This document shows positions 58,363 to 64,000 of a DNA stretch of 64,000 bases, in pieces. The notes under the pieces were generated by a model, which worked only from the letters and a program-made list of their open reading frames with translations, was not told the origin of the DNA and did not search any database. Every line of letters begins with the position of its first letter. The first letter of the stretch is position 1. The translations under genes were made by a program, and so were the position numbers. Source of the DNA: Lepus europaeus (taxonomy: Eukaryota; Chordata; Mammalia; Lagomorpha; Leporidae); assembly GCF_033115175.1 (NCBI RefSeq), contig NC_084835.1, forward strand, positions 27,671,858 through 27,735,857, read 5' to 3'.

Positions 58363-59290
58363 AAAATAAGAAAATTCTATTAGCTATGCATTTGGCAAAA
58401 ATGCAAGTAGTTCTGTCTGAAGTGCACAAGGCTGCAGAGGTCCTCGCTTTACGCCCAAGGCTCTCCAAGGGTCAGGGCCTTTGCGGAAGGCTGCCCGGCA
58501 CAGCACTCACCAAGCATGCTCTGGAGTACCCACTGCAAGCAATGTGTTTGCTCTAACTCTCATTCCCAAATAAGGGGCATTTCAGCTTGAGGGACAAAGA
58601 GGCTGTTTTTGAAATCTAAGACCAGTGAAGGAAATGACTTCCTTTGATCTCCCAAGTGATGTGATGCTTGCCTGGTTGTTAAGACATGGGCCAGGGCAAA
58701 AGGAGCATTTTCCTTGCTATCCTCTTAGAGAGCTGTCAGTTGCAGGAGAAAGCTTCAGAAGAGAGTTCTGCACACTGCTTTTTGCTGTAGATCTTGAAAA
58801 CGCATTCAAATATTCAATCACTCCCACTATGAGTCTAATCTGACTAATCTTTATAGGCTCTTACTGCATGCAAGTCCGGGCAATGGGACCGATAACAGCA
58901 GCTGGTTTTTATTTAGCACTTACTGTGTGCCAGGCAACCATGGTGATGAACCGGCCAGACCTTTGGGCTGTGATGAGTGAGTTTCTTCTTGTCTCTCACA
59001 GCTCTTTGAGCTTTTGTTCAGCAGGTTGTTCTTGTAGACTCCTACGTGAACACTCGGGTGAGTCCTGCAACATCTCTGGTTTCTCTTAGGCCACACTCTG
59101 TCTCTACTGAATAATCAGACTGTCCAGTCCTCAGTGGTGGTCAACACTCCCAATCTAGGTTTCAGATGCAGGCTTTTCCCTTCCCCGCCAAGGTTTGCGA
59201 TACACAGGAAGTGGGTAAAACTGGATCTTTTCCTCTCCTTTCTCCTACTGGAGTCATCTCTGGGTTTTACTCTTTTCCTAGAGCTGCCTT
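58363..59290. other. Intergenic, no gene seen
   Basis: Apart from the small MIR-like piece at 58893-58945 I recognise nothing. Short open frames here lack coding support. Confidence 0.4.
58893..58945 (-). repeat. MIR-like fragment
   Basis: TTTTATTTAGCACTTACTGT followed by GTGCCAGGCA is the MIR terminal motif. Short fragment. Confidence 0.45.
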
Positions 59291-59665
59291 CCTTTTTTTT
59301 TTTTTTTTAATAGATTTATCAATTAATCCATTTATTTGAAGGTTGGAGTTACACACAGAGAGGGGAGAGGGAGAGAGACAGAGAGACACAGAGCAAGAGA
59401 GAATGATTCTTCTATTTGCTGATTCACGCCCGACATGGCCACAATGGCTGGGGCTAGGCTAGGCCAAAGCCAAGAGCCAGTAGCTTCATCTGGGTCTCCC
59501 ATGTGGATGCACGGGCTGAAGGATTTGGGCCATCCTCCACTGCTTTCCCAGGAACATGTGCAGGGAGCTGGATTGGAAGAGGAGCAGCTGAGACTCTAAC
59601 GGGCACCCATTTGGGATACTGGCTTGCATGCAGGGGCTTTGCCCACTCTGCCACAACACTGGCCT
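59291..59665 (-). mobile_element. C-SINE
   Basis: Antisense with a T-run: TTGAAGGTTGGAGTTACACA to CTGCCACAACACTGGCC. Confidence 0.85.
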
Positions 59666-60849
59666 TGTTCCTATGGTTTCTGACTCTTCCAGGGAGGGGG
59701 AGCTCAGCGGACTAGCAAAGTTCCTACTCACGGTATCTTTGTAATCTGGGTTGATGCTCTCTGAATCTAGCCTTTGAGGATTATTTGGAAATATAACTGC
59801 TGGGGATCCATCAAGAACAGTAACTCTGACAAGGTCAAATGCAAATCTGTTCCTGCTCTAGGCTTGCTCCCTCCTCTTGCCGCCTGTAATCTGCGATGTG
59901 CTTCCAGGATTGACTGCTGACGTTTCCTTCGTCCTGCCAGGCAGCCATCCTGGTAACTATCCACACAGCCATCAGCAGGGAATCAGGAGTCATAGTCGAA
60001 GGACGTAAGAGGAAGGATTTTTGACAGGAGGAGAAAGCAGCTAGAAATGAAAAGGGAGATCGCAACAAGACTATCTTCATCTTTCAGAAATCCTCTTGTG
60101 AATCTCCGAGCAACCCTCTACCTTGAATCTAGTCTGAATTGTGATGGGATTAACGTGGATTGGCTGACGCTTTAAGACATTCTGTTTCCATAGCGTGTCT
60201 CCTAAAAGACAACGATGTTGTCACTGACTTGCATTTGTTGTCTACCTGTTGAAGCCTGGCTGGCCGTGTTCTGACTGGCATCAAGTCTTGCACAGCAGAT
60301 TCTCCTGTCTCTTCTGAGCGCATGGTAGGTGGGTCAAGTGTTGCATCCTGAATCACTTTTGTGCTCAGAAGTAAGTTACACTGCTCAAACTCGCGCACAC
60401 GTTCTGATTATTGTCTGTTTGTCATCTCTTGTTGTCAACAAGATTGTGCAGCCTAACAAGGCAGGAGTGGCACACGTGGGTGCCGGCAAAGGCCAAGCTG
60501 ATGCGCAATGAGGACTGTGGTGCATGGGGAGTGCCTTCCTTCTCTGATGGGGACAGAAACTTTATCTCCAGCCAGTTCTCACCATGTGGGATAGGGATTC
60601 ATGGTAGCTGGAACTGCTGATGGTTTCAAGAGAGAGATAAAATGTAGATAATTATCAGAAATTTTCTTATTTTTCAAAGTGGATAACATTCATATTTTTG
60701 AAAAACATGGTGCTGGCCAAACAAAACACATCTGGGTTTCAATACAGCCTGAGTCACCTATTTGCAACCTTAGCTTTAATACATATCTCCTGACAATAAT
60801 TAAACTCCTCACAGAGCTGAGTTTGAAGAGACTTAGCATTGAAAAAAAA
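59666..60849. other. Intergenic, no gene or repeat recognised
   Basis: Unique-looking sequence. Short open frames at 59767-60080 and 60150-60398 (minus) have no recognisable homology. Confidence 0.4.
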
Positions 60850-61205
60850 ATCAACTTTTTTTATTGTGGGAAATTTCAAACATTGAAAAGTAGGTTTCTG
60901 TAGTGAACACCTCTTCCATATCAACAGACTAAATAATTATCAACTCATAGCCAGTCTTGTTCCACCCAGGCTCTCATCGTCTTGTCCCCATTTCCTCTTA
61001 TTTTAAAGCAAATCCTAGATATCAAATAATTTCACCTGTCAAGATTTTGGTGTACATTGCCTCAAGACAAGAAATCTTTAAAAATACATAACTGAAATTC
61101 CTTTTCCCATGACAAAAAATTAACAATAACTCATTAATAACATTAACTATCCATTGGTCTAAAATCCTAATTATAGAATTTTTCTTTATAGCTTCCATCT
61201 TATCA
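60850..61205 (+). mobile_element. Probable ancient LINE-1 3' UTR fragment
   Basis: ATTGTGGGAAATTTCAAACA, later TTTTAAAGCAAATCCTAGAT and AAAAATTAACAATAACTCAT, resemble an old L1 3' UTR. The match is from memory and the fragment is diverged. Confidence 0.5.
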
Positions 61206-61318
61206 AATCAGCGTTAACTATATTTCAGTTGGTTGCTAGGTCTTGAAAATTCTTTTCATCTATAAATGAATATACCATTTTAATAAAAACAAAACATTCT
61301 ACTAAGGAAGAGGAAATT

Positions 61319-61614
61319 GGAGTAGGCATGTAGTCTAATGATTAAGATGCCCACATATCACTTTGGGAACCTGTAGGTTTCAACTCTGGCTCTGGTTCCT
61401 GACTCCAGCTTCCTGCCAATGCAGCCCGTGGAGGGTGGTGATGGCTCCATGTCTGGGTTTCTGCCATCCATGTTGGGGAGCTGGATTAACTTTCCAGTTC
61501 AGGCTCCAACCCTGGCCCATCCTTAGCCACTGTAGGCATCTGGGGTATGAGCCAATGGATGGGAGTTTTTTCAATATATCTGTGTCTCTGACTGCCTCTC
61601 AAAACATTAATTTT
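61319..61614 (+). mobile_element. C-SINE-like, old
   Basis: Diverged sense copy: GGAGTAGGCATGTAGTCTAA, CCACTGTAGGCATCTGGGGT, TCTCAAAACATTAAT. Confidence 0.65.
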
Positions 61615-61624
61615 TTAAAATGTA

Positions 61625-61929
61625 GGGGCCGTAGTGGTGCCACAGTTAAGTTGCTGCTTAGGATGCCTGCTTCCCACGCTGCAATGCTGGTTCAAGTCCT
61701 GTCACCTCTGCTTTGATTCAGCTTCCTGCAAATGTATGCAGCAGATGATGATGCAAGCAGTTCGGTCCTGTCACTCGAGCAGATTTGAATGGAGTTTCCA
61801 GCTCCTGGTTTCAGCCTGGCCCAGCCCCAGCTGTTATGCGCATTTAGCAAGTGACCCAGTTGATGGGAGCTCTCTGTTTCTGTCTTTGTCTCTCTGCTTC
61901 TCAAATAAAGAAATTCAAACAACACTCAG
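61625..61929 (+). mobile_element. C-SINE, old
   Basis: Sense: GGGGCCGTAGTGGTGCCACA to CTCAAATAAAGAAATTCAAA. Confidence 0.75.
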
Positions 61930-62290
61930 ATTTTTTTAAGATCTATTTATTTGAAAAGCAGAGTTACACACACACACACACACACACAGAGGGAGGGAGG
62001 GAGGGAGGCAGGGAGGGAGGAAGAGAGAGAGAAACTTCCATCTAGTTCACTCCCCAGATGGCTGAAATGGCCAGGGCTTTGTCAGACCAAAGCCAGGAGA
62101 CAGGAGCTTCTTTCAGGTCTCCTACGAGGGTGCAGGGGCCCAAGGATATGGTCTACCTTCTACTGCTTTCCCAGGCTATAGCAGAGAGTTGGATAGGAAG
62201 CGGGGTAAACTGAGACTTTAACTGGCACCTTTATGGGATACTGGCACCCCCACTGGCACTTTTACCCATTACACCAATTCCACAACTCTC
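61930..62290 (-). mobile_element. C-SINE with (CA)n and (GGGA)n tracts
   Basis: Antisense copy containing ACACACACACACACACACAC near 61967-61987 and GAGGGAGGGAGGGAGG next to it. Tail-to-tail with the copy before it. Confidence 0.85.
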
Positions 62291-62336
62291 AAATATTAAA
62301 AAAAAAAAAAAAAGAGGCGGCGGCAAGGGAGTTAAT

Positions 62337-63090
62337 TCTCATCCCTTCTATTCAATATTGTACTAGAAGGCCTAACTAGGGCAAGAAAGGGCAAGACTCG
62401 GCTGCTGCCTTCTAACATGCCTGGGAAAGCAGTGGAAGATGGCCCAGAGCTTTGGGCTCCTGCACCCATGTGGAAGACCAGTAGAAGGTCCTGATGCCTT
62501 GCTTGGGCCTGGCCCAATCCTGGCAATTGCAGCCATTTAGGGAGAGAACCAGCAGATGGAAGACTTCTCTTTCTCTCTGTCTCTCTGTAACTCTGCCTTT
62601 CAAATAAATAAATCTTTAAAAACAAAAAACCTTGCACTTGAAAGTTTATGACAGCATTATTCATCACAGCTGCCAAAAAGAAAGCCAAATCATCACCGGA
62701 CACGTAGAGGAGTGATGTGGTGTGACCATACACAAGGATGTGATGTGGCCAGCACAGGAATGAAATATAACAGGTGCTTTAGGCATGGATGAATATATGA
62801 CAATAAGTTACAGAAGTTAGCCACAAAAAGCCACAAGTTGTTTATGTTTGTAGCAAATGTGCAGAAGAAGTGAATCCACAGTGCGGCTCTAGATTAGGAA
62901 GTGCTGAGGGATTGGGGGAAGACGGGGTGGGGAGGGTCTGCAAAGGCATGCAGGTTTCCTTTGGGAACTGTGAAAATGTCCTGGAATCGCACAGAGGTGA
63001 TGACTGTACCACCTGGTGAATGTAACAATAACCTCTAAATTGTATGCTGTGAAGGGGAAATTTTATGCTGTGCGAAGTATTTCTCAAAAG
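62337..63090 (+). mobile_element. LINE-1 ORF2/3' fragment split by a C-SINE
   Basis: 62337-62394 resembles a short piece of L1 ORF2 (TATTCAATATTGTACTAGAA). A 5'-truncated C-SINE fills 62396-62628. 62629-63090 is the L1 3' end, with GACAGCATTATTCATCACAG and later TGGTGAATGTAACAATAACC. It is broken with no long open frame. Confidence 0.6.
62396..62628 (+). mobile_element. C-SINE, 5'-truncated, inside a LINE-1
   Basis: Sense 3' portion: CTAACATGCCTGGGAAAGCA to CAAATAAATAAATCTTTAAA. Confidence 0.85.
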
Positions 63091-64000
63091 AGAAATACTA
63101 CAAAAGAACACAACAACCTTTCTGCACAGGGGAGATTCTTTTGGACTCCCTATGCAGCTCTTCCAGACTGAGAATTGGATTTGGCTAATCATGTGGCTCC
63201 AAGAGAAGTCAGATGTATTTAATCTAGAAATCAATTTAATCTGCGGAAGCTTCCAGCCCTGTAAGTATTGCTTAGCTTTTCGGTTTAGTCCAGAATGCAA
63301 GAGTTGTCAGTGTTATTGTTTAGCACTAATGGTCATTGAAGGCATTTAGGTCAATGTCAGGAATGCTTATCAGGGTGACAAATGAGATTGATTTTATTGC
63401 TGTGATGCAAACATGCAAAACAAAGGTTCTAAGATGAAAATTTTTTGGAATTATACAAAAGTGTATGCTGTTGTGTGATAGGACACTATTACATGAGGCA
63501 AGCTGACAACCAGCACATTCACACGGTGGAGGAATACACACGACAACATTTACCATCCTAGCCATCTGTGAATATGCAGCTCAGAGGCACTAAAGACACT
63601 CCCAAGACTGTGCACCTGATATGGGGAACGCAGCAGGAAGCTTAGGTAGGAAGAAGTGAACTGGAATTTTTGCCAGCCCTGGATTGTAACTCGATCTGCC
63701 TGCTTGTTCATTTAACAGACCCACCTCCCTAGGATGCACCTATGCCTCATCCAGGTCCAGGAAGGAGAAGACACCTTGATGGCCTAGTGGAAGCTAAACT
63801 CCGCCTTTAGGAGCCATGAAACTCCCACAAAGCTGCATGCACACTAAACTCCACCCAGACCGTGGCTTCCCCGTATTTCACAGACGAGGCCGGGGGGGGG
63901 GGGGGGGGGGGCGGAGATCCTTCCTGGGCCTCGTTTCCCTCTCTCTCATAAGCAGCTCTCTAGCCCACTGGAGACGGCTATCTCCCTGTGGGGAGGTCCA
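63091..64000. other. Intergenic, no gene seen, with a poly-G run
   Basis: No coding exon recognised. A run of 20 G lies at 63892-63911. Confidence 0.45.

Noticed and set aside
47111-64000. A previously undescribed gene system in the right-hand third
   Set aside because: All long open frames trace to SINEs, LINE-1 remnants or LTR-like pieces, or are short and unsupported. The region looks like ordinary repeat-rich intergenic DNA.

Overview
This is a window of a mammalian nuclear genome, and it reads as rabbit (Oryctolagus cuniculus) or a close lagomorph. About fifty copies of the tRNA-derived lagomorph C-SINE are present. They open with a GC-rich box like 'gggccggcgctgtggc' and end in AAATAAATAAATCTTT plus poly(A). 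The three genes have intact human-like reading frames with consensus splice sites, and their order matches human 3p21.1: (CHDH) - IL17RB - ACTR8 - SELENOK. The reading frames were assembled by hand from the sequence. Orthology, rabbit identity and repeat family names come from memory, because no search could be run. Layout: 1-1722 is probably CHDH intron 1. About 1440-2330 is a CpG-rich, probably divergent promoter for CHDH (minus strand, predicted non-coding exon 1 ending at 1723) and IL17RB (plus strand). IL17RB runs 2198-15674 in 11 coding exons and encodes 490 aa: signal peptide, glycosylated ectodomain, one membrane span and a cytoplasmic SEFIR domain. ACTR8 is convergent with it on the minus strand. 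It has 13 coding exons between 34828 and 19032 and encodes 624 aa, a subunit of the INO80 chromatin remodeller. Its CpG promoter lies at about 34829-35020. SELENOK follows on the minus strand with 5 coding exons between 46885 and 38853. It encodes 94 aa with an in-frame TGA (selenocysteine 92) and has a SECIS element in the 3' UTR. From about 47.1 kb to 64 kb I find no gene. This stretch looks intergenic (in human it leads towards CACNA2D3) and is filled with C-SINEs, old LINE-1 3' ends, MIRs and solo LTRs. The genes are neighbours with unrelated jobs: cytokine reception (IL-25/IL-17B), chromatin remodelling, and ER selenoprotein function. I see no sign of a new biological system. The most interesting material is structural: SINEs stacked on re-used target sites, one apparent 3' transduction, a perfect nested SINE insertion, a U2 snRNA retropseudogene with target-site duplications, two copies of one solo-LTR family in opposite orientations, a 41-bp tandem duplication beside an ACTR8 splice donor, an inverted SINE pair just behind the selenocysteine exon donor, and an IL17RB 3' UTR where SINEs may now supply the poly(A) signals.
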